64,000 nt of DNA. It comes from Actinoallomurus sp963736325 (GTDB taxonomy: Bacteria; Actinomycetota; Actinomycetes; Streptosporangiales; Streptosporangiaceae). Shown piece by piece: positions 44,560 to 53,562 of this stretch. The stretch covers positions 62,001 through 126,000 of the forward strand of contig CAVTOG010000002.1 in the NCBI GenBank assembly GCA_963736325.1. Direction: 5' to 3'. The notes below the pieces were generated by a model. It ran no database searches and was not told where the DNA came from. It saw nothing but the letters and a program-made list of their open reading frames with translations. Both the position numbers and the translations under genes were made by a program. Numbering within the stretch: position 1 is the first letter of the stretch; every line of letters starts with the position of its first letter.

Positions 44560-45771
44560 TCAGCTGAACCTCAAGGTGTAGCCCTCGCCGCGCAGGCGTC
44601 CGAGCACCTCGTCGCAGTGGGCCGGGCCGCGCGTCTCCAGGTGGAGCAAGACCTCGGCCTCGTCCAGGTCGAGCCGGGCGCCGACCCGCTCGTGCACGAC
44701 GTCGATGACGTTGACCTCCATCTCGGCCAGTTCGGCGAGAAGGTCGACCAGGGCGCCCGGGTGGTCACGCAGCCGGGCGCGGAACACCAGGTAGCGGCCT
44801 GCCGCCGCGAGACCGTGCCGCAGCACCTTCGCGAGCAGCAGCGGGTCGATGTTGCCGCCGGACAGCACGGTGACGACCGGAGGCTGGAAGGCCTTCGGCT
44901 GGTCCAGCAGCGCGGCGACGCCGACCGCGCCGGCCGGCTCGACGACCTGCTTGGAGCGTTCGAGGCAGTTGAGCAGCGCCTGGGAGATCGTCTCCTCCGA
45001 CACCGTCACCACCGAGTCGACCAGCTTGGACACCAGCTCGAACGTGAGGTCGCCGGGGCGTCCGACCGAGATGCCGTCGGCCATGGTCGTGGCCGGCTTG
45101 ACGACGACCGGGCGGCCGGCGGCGAGCGACGGCGGGAAGGCCGCCGCCTGGCTCGCCTGCACGCCGACCACGCGCACATCGGGGCGTACGGCCTTGACCG
45201 CGGCGGCGACTCCGGCGACCAGGCCTCCCCCGCCGACGCCCACGAGGATCGTCCGCACGTCCGGGCACTGCTCGAGGATCTCCAGGCCGATGGTGCCCTG
45301 CCCGGCCACCACGTCTGGGTGGTCGAAGGGGTGGATGAAGACCGCGCCGGTCTCCTTCGCGTACGCCTTGGCGGCCTCCAGGCAGGCGTCCACGCCGTCC
45401 TTCTCGAAGACCACCTCGGCCCCGTACGCCCGGGTGGCGACCACCTTGGGCAGCGGCGCGCCCTCGGGCATGAAGACGACGGCCTTGCTGCCCAGCAGGC
45501 CCGCGGCCAGGGCCACGCCCTGGGCGTGGTTGCCGGCGCTCGCCGCGACGACTCCGCGTCCGCGCTCCTCGTCGCTGAGCCTTGTGATGCGCACATACGC
45601 GCCGCGGGTCTTGAACGATCCGGCGCGCTGGACGTTCTCGCACTTGAGGAACACCGGCCCACCGATCTTGGCCGAAAGAGACCGGGACTCCAGGATCGGC
45701 GTGGTCACGATCACACCGCGCAACAGCTCCTGTGCTGCGCGTATGTCATCGATACCGACGAGACCACTCAT
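44560..45771 (-). CDS. ilvA: Threonine ammonia-lyase (threonine dehydratase)
   Basis: A 403-residue PLP enzyme that converts threonine to 2-oxobutanoate for isoleucine synthesis or catabolism. The PLP lysine is in NVQRAGSFKTRGAY; the glycine-rich phosphate loop is VGVGGGGLVAG, and ASAGNHAQGVALA is typical. A C-terminal ACT-like domain (about residues 325-400) suggests feedback control. One ACT domain and this length match the shorter, TdcB-like actinobacterial IlvA. Confidence 0.94.
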   Translation of the reverse strand: MSGLVGIDDIRAAQELLRGVIVTTPILESRSLSAKIGGPVFLKCENVQRAGSFKTRGAYVRITRLSDEERGRGVVAASAGNHAQGVALAAGLLGSKAVVFMPEGAPLPKVVATRAYGAEVVFEKDGVDACLEAAKAYAKETGAVFIHPFDHPDVVAGQGTIGLEILEQCPDVRTILVGVGGGGLVAGVAAAVKAVRPDVRVVGVQASQAAAFPPSLAAGRPVVVKPATTMADGISVGRPGDLTFELVSKLVDSVVTVSEETISQALLNCLERSKQVVEPAGAVGVAALLDQPKAFQPPVVTVLSGGNIDPLLLAKVLRHGLAAAGRYLVFRARLRDHPGALVDLLAELAEMEVNVIDVVHERVGARLDLDEAEVLLHLETRGPAHCDEVLGRLRGEGYTLRFS

Positions 45772-45835
45772 AGTGCAGAGTCTTTCATGGCCCGATCATG
45801 AAGCCCCTTAGAGCGTCCGGAATACGAGATCCGGA

Positions 45836-46759
45836 TCAGTCCGCGGTCCAGTAGCGGTCAGCGCCGAAGATGAAGGCCGCCGCTCCGATGAGCCCCGCCA
45901 TCTGCCCGAGCGCGGTCGGGACGACGCGGACCTCGCGGGCGTAGTCCATACGGGCGTGCGCGCGGAAGGTCTCCTCCAGCGGGCGGAGCAGCATCGGCCC
46001 CGCCTGGGAGAGCCTGCCGCCGACGGCGACGACCTCCAGGTCGCACAGGTGCGTCGCGGAGGCGATCGCCACGCCCAGCGCCCAGCCGGCGCGGTTCATG
46101 GCACGCACCGCGATCGGGTGGCCGCGGGCGGCGTCGTCGGCCAGCTCCTTGCCGGTCTCGCCGGTCCATCCCTGCTCGCGCGCCCACGCCGACAGGCCGG
46201 GTCCGCGCGCGATCGCCTCCAGGCAGCCGCGCCCGCCGCACTCACAGACCGGGCCGTCGGGGTCGACGATGACGTGCCCGATGTGCCCGGCGTTGCCGCT
46301 CGCCCCGTGGACCAGGCGACCGCCCAGGATGAGGCCGCCGCCGACGCCCGCCGACACGACCATGCCGAGGACGTTGTCGCGGCCACGGCCCGCTCCGCGC
46401 CAGTGCTCGCCGACGGTGACCGCGACGGCGTCGTTGTGCACGCGTACCGGCAGGTCCGGGTACAGCTCCATGAGCCGGTCCCGCAGCGGGAACCTCTGCC
46501 AACCGGGCATGTTGAGCGGCGAGACGGTGCCGGTCGGCCACGCCATCGGGCCGCCGCAACCCACCGCGACACCCGACAGGGGCACGTCGGGCAGCTTCTC
46601 GACCACCGTGAGCAGGGTGCGCCAGAGGCTGTCGGCGTCGACGTGGGGCGGCTGCGGGGTGCCGATGCGCTCGTACGCCGCGACGCGCCCTCCCGCCTCG
46701 ACCAGCGCGGCGGCCATCTTCGTACCGTCGATGTCGATGGCGAGGGCGGGTGGCTTCAC
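45836..46759 (-). CDS. ROK-family sugar kinase
   Basis: A 307-residue protein of the ROK family (glucokinase/NagK type). It has the phosphate-binding start LAIDIDGTKMAAAL (DIDGT in place of the common DIGGT), the GNAGHIGHV zinc histidine and the cysteine zinc knuckle CECGGRGCLE. There is no helix-turn-helix, so it is a kinase not a regulator; glucose or a related sugar is likely. The start overlaps the stop of the FIST gene by 4 bp. Confidence 0.9.
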   Translation of the reverse strand: MKPPALAIDIDGTKMAAALVEAGGRVAAYERIGTPQPPHVDADSLWRTLLTVVEKLPDVPLSGVAVGCGGPMAWPTGTVSPLNMPGWQRFPLRDRLMELYPDLPVRVHNDAVAVTVGEHWRGAGRGRDNVLGMVVSAGVGGGLILGGRLVHGASGNAGHIGHVIVDPDGPVCECGGRGCLEAIARGPGLSAWAREQGWTGETGKELADDAARGHPIAVRAMNRAGWALGVAIASATHLCDLEVVAVGGRLSQAGPMLLRPLEETFRAHARMDYAREVRVVPTALGQMAGLIGAAAFIFGADRYWTAD

Positions 46760-47949
46760 GCGTCGCCTCCCTTGGCGCCCGGCCCGAACGCGAGGATCGA
46801 CGCGGTGAACCCGTGCACGTGGTTGCGCCCCCCGACGGGGCCGATCTCCCCGGCGGCGAAGAACCCGCCGATCCCGGACGTGCCGAGGACGCTGCGGAGG
46901 AGACGCACGTCGTGGTCGGAGTTGGGGTACATCGCCCGCCCGCGCCCGGTGCAGGAGAACAGCAGCGCCCCTTCGACCGGCGCGAGGTCGAGGTCGCCGA
47001 GCCGGAGCGTGAGGTCCTCGTCGGCCACTCCGGCGTCGCGCACCTGGAAGCGGACCGTGCGTCCGACGTCGATGACGTCGCCCGTGGCTATCGCGCCGGC
47101 CGCGGGATCGGCGCCCACGACGCTGCGGACCAGGAAGTCGCCGTGGTCGTGCTCGTCGGCGTACTCGTCGATGGCGACGCCGATCAGCAGGCCGCCCTCG
47201 ATGAGCTCGCGTTCCTTCTCCGGGAGCCCGGACACGACCTCTTCCAGCTTGGTCAGCGCGGGCGAGCCGGCCAGCTCGTACAGGACGTTGTCCTCCGACC
47301 GGGTGACGACCATGGGCGGGCCGACCGGCCGCGCGCCCTGGCTGACGACCATCGAGGTCATCACCGAGCCGCCGAGGAGCACGCCGACCGCGCCGGAGTC
47401 GACGACCTCTCCGTCGGCGAACAGGCGTGCCGCGCCGCGCCCGCCCTGCCCGGTGGCCAGCCCGCCGACCAGCGGCAGGCCCGGCAGGACCTCGCCGGAA
47501 CGCTCGACGAACGCGTCGACCGGGAAGGTGTACGGGTCGGCGAGCAGGACGGCGACCACGTCGTCGTCGCTGGTCTGCGGCATACCGACCACCGCGAGCC
47601 GCTGCACGGCCTCGGGGTCCTCACCCGGGAACTTCAGGGTCTCCAGCCGGAACGGCTCGACACGGGCCTCCGGCAACTGCGCCGCCCAGGCGCTGACCGC
47701 GCTGGAGTCCTCCACTCCATGATTGCCCCCGATGACGCCGGGGGCTCCGCAGCCGATGACGTTGGGGGTGCCGGCGACCTCCATGGCCCGCCTGGCAGCG
47801 CTCTCGACGGCGTCGAGGGACTGCGAGCACACGAACACGAAGACGAGGTCGGGTGGGCCGTCGAGCGGCGTCCGGGCCTGCGTCACCGCGGACTCCGCGG
47901 CCGCGACGAGGTCGGGACCGACGGCCAAACCATCACCGAAGCGCGCCAC
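46756..47949 (-). CDS. FIST-domain (FIST-N/FIST-C) sensor-like protein
   Basis: A 397-residue soluble protein with FIST-N (PPDLVFVFVCSQSLDAVESA, NVIGCGAPGVIGG, LPLVGGLATG) followed by FIST-C (GALLFSCTGRGRAMY, IGGFFAAGEIGPVGG, NHVHGFTASILAF). FIST domains are ligand-sensing modules, proposed for amino-acid-like or small carboxylate ligands, and often feed signalling proteins. Here no output domain is attached. Its stop overlaps the ROK kinase start, so the two are translated together. Confidence 0.9.
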   Translation of the reverse strand: MARFGDGLAVGPDLVAAAESAVTQARTPLDGPPDLVFVFVCSQSLDAVESAARRAMEVAGTPNVIGCGAPGVIGGNHGVEDSSAVSAWAAQLPEARVEPFRLETLKFPGEDPEAVQRLAVVGMPQTSDDDVVAVLLADPYTFPVDAFVERSGEVLPGLPLVGGLATGQGGRGAARLFADGEVVDSGAVGVLLGGSVMTSMVVSQGARPVGPPMVVTRSEDNVLYELAGSPALTKLEEVVSGLPEKERELIEGGLLIGVAIDEYADEHDHGDFLVRSVVGADPAAGAIATGDVIDVGRTVRFQVRDAGVADEDLTLRLGDLDLAPVEGALLFSCTGRGRAMYPNSDHDVRLLRSVLGTSGIGGFFAAGEIGPVGGRNHVHGFTASILAFGPGAKGGDA

Positions 47950-48255
47950 TGCGTCGCTCCCTCCACAGGTCCGATTCCTTACGGTCTACCACAGGCCGCC
48001 TTTCCCTCCAGGGGCTCGGACAAGCCGCTTTCCACCCATGCATCCGGGATATCGCGCCCTGTCCTTGCGGGTGTACCCGCTCACGGGGCCCGCCGACTCC
48101 GGCATCACGCTCTACCCCCGCCGGATGCGGCCACGAAGATCGAGGCATAGTGTCGGACGGGCCAAGACCCGACGCGGCGAGCGAAGTGAGCGCCGTCACA
48201 TCCACCGCGCCGCAAACGACCACTGAACGATGCGAGCGAAAAGCGGTACACGATA
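47950..48255. other. Intergenic region between divergent FIST/ROK and MoxR/VWA units
   Basis: About 300 bp without a credible gene. It must hold two divergent promoters. I see no clear operator or hairpin in it. Confidence 0.4.
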
Positions 48256-49638
48256 GTGAACACGCGACCTACGACACTTCGCGAACTCCGCGCCGCCGGT
48301 CATGCCCACAAGCCGGTCAAGGAAGAGATACGCGACAATCTCCTTTCTCGCCTGAGATCGGGGGAGCCTCGCTTTCCGGGCATCGTCGGATTCGACGAGA
48401 CGGTCCTCCCTCACCTGGAGCGCGCCCTGCTGGCAGGGCACGACCTGGTCCTCCTCGGCGAGCGCGGGCAGGGCAAGTCCCGGCTGATCCGCACCCTGGG
48501 CGGGCTCCTGGACGAGTGGACGCCCGTGGTCGAGGGCTGCGAGATCAACGATCACCCGTACGAGCCCGTGTGCGTACGCTGCCGCCGGCTGCTCGCCGAG
48601 CAGGGCGAAGACCTACCGGTCGCGTGGAAACACCGCGACGAGCGCTACGGCGAGAAGCTCGCCACCCCCGACACCAGCGTCGGCGACCTCATCGGCGACG
48701 TCGACCCGATCAAGGTCGCCGAGGGCCGCACCCTGGGCGACCCCGAGACCGTGCACTACGGCCTCGTCCCGCGCACCAACCGCGGCATCTTCTGCGTCAA
48801 CGAACTGCCCGACCTGGCCGAACGCATCCAGGTCTCGCTGCTCAACGTCCTGGAGGAGCGCGACGTGCAGATTCGGGGCTACGCCCTGCGGCTGCCGCTC
48901 GACGTGCTCCTCGTGGCGAGCGCCAACCCGGAGGACTACACCAACCGCGGCCGCATCATCACGCCGCTGAAGGACCGGTTCGGCGCGGAGATCCGCACGC
49001 ACTACCCGATCGAACTCGACGACGAGCTGGTGCTGATCGGTCAGGAGGCACAGGTCGCGGCGGCGGTGCCCATCCACCTGATGGAGGTCATCGGGCGGTT
49101 CACCCGGTTCGTACGCGAGTCGCCGGCCGTCGACACCCGCTCCGGTGTGTCCGCGCGCTTCGCGATCGCCGGCACGGAGACCGTGGCGGCCTCGGCGATG
49201 CGCCGCGCGGCCATCTCCGGCGAGGACCAGGCGGTCGCGCGCGTCTGCGACCTGCCCTCGATCGTGCCGACGCTGCTCGGAAAAGTGGAGTTCGAGGTCA
49301 GCGAGGAGGGCCGTGAGGAGGAGGTGCTCGCGCACCTGCTGCGCCGCGCCACGTCCGACACCTGGCGGCGCGCGCTCGGCGCGTCGGACCTGACCGGCCT
49401 GCTCGAACGCTTCGACAGCGGCGCCACGGTCGACACGGGCGACCTGCTGCCCGCCGCCGAACTCCTGCACCGCATCGGCCCGGTCACCGGGCTCTCGAAG
49501 ATCCTGGAGAGCCTCGACATGGAGGGCGAGTCGCCAGGGCACGCCGCGGCGGCCCTGGAGTTCGCGCTCGAAGGCCTCTACCTCATGCGCCGCCTGTCCA
49601 AGGACGTCGCGGACGGCACGTCGACCTACCGCACCTGA
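48256..49638 (+). CDS. MoxR/ChlI-type AAA+ ATPase
   Basis: A 460-residue AAA+ protein with Walker A GERGQGKSR (residues 68-76), Walker B GIFCVNELPDL, and the sensor-1 ASANPEDYTNRGR region. An insert contains EGCEINDHPYEPVCVRC, a CxnHxnCxxC pattern that may bind zinc. It resembles the magnesium-chelatase I/MoxR group and pairs with the VWA protein 14 bp downstream, as in chaperone-like MoxR-VWA systems that mature or insert cofactors into partners. The GTG at 48256 is used. Confidence 0.9.
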   Translation: MNTRPTTLRELRAAGHAHKPVKEEIRDNLLSRLRSGEPRFPGIVGFDETVLPHLERALLAGHDLVLLGERGQGKSRLIRTLGGLLDEWTPVVEGCEINDHPYEPVCVRCRRLLAEQGEDLPVAWKHRDERYGEKLATPDTSVGDLIGDVDPIKVAEGRTLGDPETVHYGLVPRTNRGIFCVNELPDLAERIQVSLLNVLEERDVQIRGYALRLPLDVLLVASANPEDYTNRGRIITPLKDRFGAEIRTHYPIELDDELVLIGQEAQVAAAVPIHLMEVIGRFTRFVRESPAVDTRSGVSARFAIAGTETVAASAMRRAAISGEDQAVARVCDLPSIVPTLLGKVEFEVSEEGREEEVLAHLLRRATSDTWRRALGASDLTGLLERFDSGATVDTGDLLPAAELLHRIGPVTGLSKILESLDMEGESPGHAAAALEFALEGLYLMRRLSKDVADGTSTYRT

Positions 49639-49652
49639 TCAGGAGTTCGCCG

Positions 49653-51611
49653 ATGGCCGGATTCCGGTACGGCCCGTACCACGACGGGCCGGATCCGCTC
49701 GCTCCCCCGTACGACGTCCGTGCCGCCCTCGATGCCATGGGCGACTCCATGCTCGAAGGCACCAACCCCGCCGAGGCTCTGCGCGACCTGCTCCGGCGGG
49801 GCCTGCCCGGCCGGGAGCGGCGGCGCGGCCTCGACGACCTGCTGCGCCAGGTGCGCATGCGCCGTCAGGAGCTGCGCGGCCGCGGACGGCTCGACGGCAC
49901 CCTCGACGAGGCCCGCGAGCTGCTCGACCGCGCCATCGGCCAGGAACGGGCCGCGCTGTTCCCCGACCCGGGCGACGACGCACGGCTGCGCGAGACCGAG
50001 CTGGACACCCTGCCAGGCGACACGGCCGAGGCCGTACGCCGCCTGTCGTCGTATGAGTGGCGGTCTCCCGAAGCGAGGCAGACCTTCGAGGAGCTGAAGG
50101 ACCTGCTGCGCCGCGACGTGCTCGACGCGCAGTTCCGCGGCATGAAGCAGGCCATGAGCAACCCCGACCCGGCCGCCATGGAGCGGGTCAAGAACATGAT
50201 GGCCGCGCTCAACGAGATGCTGGAGAAGGACGCGCGCGGCGAGCACACGCAGGAGGACTTCGAGAACTTCATGCGGGAGTACGGGGAGTTCTTCCCCGAC
50301 GACCCGCAGAACCTCGAAGAACTCGTCGACTCCCTGGCCCGCCGCGCCGCCGCGACCGAGCGGCTGCTCGCCTCCCTCACGCCGGAGCAGCGCGAGGAGC
50401 TCGCGTCCCTGATGGCGCAGACGCTGGAGGACGCCGGCCTCGCCATGGAAATGCAGCGCCTCGGGTCGTCGTTGCGCCAGCGCCGTCCCGACCTGGACTG
50501 GAGCAGCTCCGAGCGCATGAGCGGCGACGAGGGCATGTCCATGGGCGACGCCACGACGGCCCTGGAGGAGCTCGCGGACCTGTCCGAGCTGGAGGGCGCC
50601 CTCCGTCAGGACTACCCGGGCGCGCGGCTGGACGACGTGGACGAGGAGGCGGTCCGGCGCGCACTCGGCCGCCAGGCCGTCGACGACCTGACGGAGCTGC
50701 GCCGCATCGAGGCGGAGCTGGAACGCCAGGGATACCTCAAACGCCGCGGCGGCAACCTCGACCTGACCCCGAAGGCCGTGCGCCGCATCGGCGAGACCGC
50801 GCTGCGACGAGTGTTCGCTCAGCTCGACTCGGCACGCCAGGGCGACCACGACCAGATCGACGCGGGCCAGGCCGGCGAACTCACCGGCGCCAGCCGCGCC
50901 TGGAGGTACGGCGACGAACAGCCCATCGACGTCGTCCGCACGGTGTCGAACGCCCTGCGCCGTGGACGCCCCGCCGGTGCGCGCGTCCGTCTGAACGTGG
51001 ACGACTTCGACGTGCTGGAGACCGAACGCCGTACGTCCGCGGCCGTCTGCCTCCTCGTCGACCTGTCGTACTCGATGGCGCTGCGAGGCACGTGGGGCTC
51101 GGCCAAGCAGACCGCGCTGGCGCTGCACACACTGGTGGCGAGCAAGTACCCACAGGACGCCGTCCAGATCGTCGGCTTCTCGAACTACGCACGCGAGCTC
51201 CACCCGACCGAACTCGCGGCCCTCGACTGGGACATGGTGCAGGGCACGAACCTCCACCACGCCCTGCTGATCGCCGGCCGCCACCTGGACAGACACCCCC
51301 AGCACGACCCGATCGTCCTGGTCATCACGGACGGCGAGCCAACGGCCCACCTGCTGCGCGACGGCCGCTCGTCGTTCGACTGGCCCCCGTCCCGCGACAC
51401 GCTGGAGCTGACCCTCGCCGAAGTCGACAAGATGACGAGACGGCGCGCGATCCTGAACATCTTCATGCTCGCCGACGACGAACGCCTGGTGTCGTTCGTG
51501 GAAGAGGTCGCCCGCCGCAACGGGGGCCGCGTCTTCGCCCCGACCCCGGAACGCCTGGGTGAGTACGTCGTCCGCGACTACCTGAGAGTCCGCCGAGGTT
51601 CGAACCGCTGA
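49653..51611 (+). CDS. VWA-domain protein, partner of the MoxR-like ATPase
   Basis: A 652-residue protein. The first 440 residues are helical and highly charged, with many Arg/Glu-rich segments (EELKDLLRRDVLDAQFRGMK, LRRIEAELERQGYLKRRGG). The C-terminal third is a von Willebrand A domain with a metal site LLVDLSYSMALRG, a threonine region and VITDGEPTAH. The spacing from the ATPase stop (14 bp) indicates an operon. By analogy with CoxE/ChlD-type partners it would recruit the ATPase to a client; the client is unknown. Confidence 0.9.
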   Translation: MAGFRYGPYHDGPDPLAPPYDVRAALDAMGDSMLEGTNPAEALRDLLRRGLPGRERRRGLDDLLRQVRMRRQELRGRGRLDGTLDEARELLDRAIGQERAALFPDPGDDARLRETELDTLPGDTAEAVRRLSSYEWRSPEARQTFEELKDLLRRDVLDAQFRGMKQAMSNPDPAAMERVKNMMAALNEMLEKDARGEHTQEDFENFMREYGEFFPDDPQNLEELVDSLARRAAATERLLASLTPEQREELASLMAQTLEDAGLAMEMQRLGSSLRQRRPDLDWSSSERMSGDEGMSMGDATTALEELADLSELEGALRQDYPGARLDDVDEEAVRRALGRQAVDDLTELRRIEAELERQGYLKRRGGNLDLTPKAVRRIGETALRRVFAQLDSARQGDHDQIDAGQAGELTGASRAWRYGDEQPIDVVRTVSNALRRGRPAGARVRLNVDDFDVLETERRTSAAVCLLVDLSYSMALRGTWGSAKQTALALHTLVASKYPQDAVQIVGFSNYARELHPTELAALDWDMVQGTNLHHALLIAGRHLDRHPQHDPIVLVITDGEPTAHLLRDGRSSFDWPPSRDTLELTLAEVDKMTRRRAILNIFMLADDERLVSFVEEVARRNGGRVFAPTPERLGEYVVRDYLRVRRGSNR

Positions 51612-51703
51612 CGCGACCTTCCCTGCGCCGCCGGTTTCGGCGGCGCGGGCGGCCGTGGTGCGTCGGCTGGGCGGTCCGGCCGGGCGAAGGCTATGGTCGT
51701 GCC

Positions 51704-52237
51704 ATGTCCAGCGCCGACCGTATTCTCTTGATCCTTCATATCGGCTTCTCGATCTTCGCGCTCGGGCCGATAACCGCGGCCACGATGGCGACTCCTCGCT
51801 ACATTCGCCGCGGCGATGCCGGTGTGGTGCGCAGTCTCAACCGCATGACCCGGATCTACGGGCTGCTGGCGCTGGGGATCTTCCTGTTCGGCCTGCTGCT
51901 GGCGCACGGGAAGTTCAACCAAATGTGGCTGTCGGCCTCGATGACGTTGTTCATCGTCGCGGTGGCGTTGCTGTTCATCGTCGAGCGTGACCAGCGCAAG
52001 GCCCTGCACAAGATCGAGCTGTCCGACGCCGAGGTCACCGCGCAGCCCGGGCCCGCGCCGGACACCGACACCCCCGTGGCCGGCGTGCCGGCCGAGGACG
52101 GCAAGCCCGCCCCCGAGCCCGCGGCCAAGGGTGACCGCGAGCTCGCCAAGGTGGAGACCGGGCGTATCGCCACCATTTCCGGTGTCATCGCCCTGATCTG
52201 GATCGTCATCCTCGTGCTGATGGTCTGGAACGGCTAG
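51704..52237 (+). CDS. DUF2269-type membrane protein
   Basis: A 177-residue protein with helices at about residues 7-28, 48-66 and 73-92, an Ala/Pro/Glu-rich loop, and a final helix (GVIALIWIVILVLMVW). The start MSSADRILLILHIGFSIFAL resembles the DUF2269 family of small integral membrane proteins. Function unknown. Its stop overlaps the convergent metB stop by 4 bp. Confidence 0.72.
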   Translation: MSSADRILLILHIGFSIFALGPITAATMATPRYIRRGDAGVVRSLNRMTRIYGLLALGIFLFGLLLAHGKFNQMWLSASMTLFIVAVALLFIVERDQRKALHKIELSDAEVTAQPGPAPDTDTPVAGVPAEDGKPAPEPAAKGDRELAKVETGRIATISGVIALIWIVILVLMVWNG

Positions 52238-53388
52238 CCGAGCGCGCGTTCCAGATCGGCGAGCAGGTCGTCGGCGTCCTCGATGCCGACGGACAGACGT
52301 ACGAGGTCGCCGGGAACCTCCAGCGCCGACCCGACCACCGACGCGTGCGTCATGCGTCCCGGGTGCTCGATGAGCGACTCGACGCCGCCGAGCGACTCAG
52401 CCAGGATGAACAGCCGCGTACGGTCACAGACCTGCAGGGCCGCCTCCTCGCCCTCGGCGACGCGGAACGACACCATGCCGCCGAAGGCCCGCATCTGCTT
52501 GGCCGCGGTCTCGTGGCCGGGGTGGTCGGTCAGCCCCGGGTAGTAGACCTTGGACACGCGCGGGTGGCGTACGAGGAACTCCGCGATGCGTGCGGCGTTC
52601 GACGAGTGGCGCTCCATGCGGAGGGCGAGGGTCTTGATGCCCCGCAACGTCAGCCAGGAGTCGAAGGGCCCGGCCACACCGCCCATGGAGTTCTGGTGGA
52701 AGGCGAGCTCTCCGCCGAGGCCGATATCGGACACAATTAGCGCGCCGCCGACGACGTCGGAGTGGCCGCCCATGTACTTGGTGGTCGAGTGCACGACGAC
52801 GTCGGCGCCGAGGGCCAGCGGGCGCTGGAGGTACGGCGACGCGAAGGTGTTGTCCACGACGAGCAGGGCGTCGCCTTCATGGGCGACCTGGGCGAGCGCC
52901 GCGATGTCGGCGATGCCGAGCAGCGGGTTCGTGGGCGTCTCGACCATGATCGCCCGGGTCTCGGGACGCATGGCGGCACGAACTGCGGAGACGTCGGAGA
53001 GGGGCACGGCGTCATACGTCACGTTCCAGCGCGACAAGACCTTGGAGATCAGGCGGAACGTCCCGCCGTAGGCGTCGTTGGGAATGATGATGTGATCGCC
53101 CGGCTTGCAGATCGTGCGCAGCAGGGTGTCCTCGGCCGCCATGCCAGAGGCGAAGGCTAGGCCGCGCACCCCGCCCTCGAGCGCGGCGAGACACTCCTCC
53201 AGCGCCGAGCGGCTCGGGTTGCCGGTGCGGCTGTACTCGAACCCGCCGCGTAGCCCACCCACACCGTCCTGCTTGTAGGTGGAGGTCTGATAAATCGGCG
53301 GAACGACCGCCCCTGTCGCGGGATCTGGCTCCTGACCTGCATGAATGGCAAGAGTCTCGAAGCCGGTCGCGTCGTTGAAACCGTCCAT
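52234..53388 (-). CDS. metB: Cystathionine gamma-synthase/lyase family enzyme
   Basis: A 384-residue PLP enzyme of the Cys/Met metabolism family. It shows ETLAIHAGQEPDPATGAVVP, PIYQTSTYKQDG, the PLP-lysine motif VVHSTTKYMGGHSD, and SLGGVESLIEHPGRMTHAS. It joins O-succinyl- or O-acetylhomoserine to cysteine, or acts as the lyase of reverse transsulfuration; sequence alone does not decide. A cystathionine beta-synthase at 55796 supports a transsulfuration role. The ATG at 53388 fits the family start; an inverted repeat lies just upstream. Confidence 0.9.
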   Translation of the reverse strand: MDGFNDATGFETLAIHAGQEPDPATGAVVPPIYQTSTYKQDGVGGLRGGFEYSRTGNPSRSALEECLAALEGGVRGLAFASGMAAEDTLLRTICKPGDHIIIPNDAYGGTFRLISKVLSRWNVTYDAVPLSDVSAVRAAMRPETRAIMVETPTNPLLGIADIAALAQVAHEGDALLVVDNTFASPYLQRPLALGADVVVHSTTKYMGGHSDVVGGALIVSDIGLGGELAFHQNSMGGVAGPFDSWLTLRGIKTLALRMERHSSNAARIAEFLVRHPRVSKVYYPGLTDHPGHETAAKQMRAFGGMVSFRVAEGEEAALQVCDRTRLFILAESLGGVESLIEHPGRMTHASVVGSALEVPGDLVRLSVGIEDADDLLADLERALG

Positions 53389-53393
53389 GGTCG

Positions 53394-53446
53394 AGAGGTT
53401 AGTACCTCTTGTCCCGCAGGCGTACCACGGGATGACCATCCCTGCG
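53394..53446 (-). promoter_or_regulatory. Two inverted repeats in the metB leader
   Basis: AGAGGT-TAGT-ACCTCT (53394-53409) ends 6 bp before the metB ATG, and CCGCAGG/CCTGCGG (around 53412-53446) encloses GGGATGGTCATCCC. They could act as an operator or as RNA structure at the ribosome-binding site. They do not match a SAM riboswitch. Confidence 0.4.
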
Positions 53447-53562
53447 GATGAGCTTTCTCCGCCGTAAGTACGAGCAGGCATCTACCCTCAGGCGGTGAGG
53501 AATGCGTCACACCTTGCCATTATCGTGTAGTACCCAAACAAATCTAAGAAGGGGAGCCACCC

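Noticed and set aside
47950..48255. Small gene between the FIST and MoxR genes
   Set aside because: The open frames there extend into neighbouring genes and have shadow composition and no start signals.
53389..53480. SAM riboswitch before metB
   Set aside because: The two stems do not form the SAM-I, SAM-II or SAM-IV core, and conserved bases are missing.
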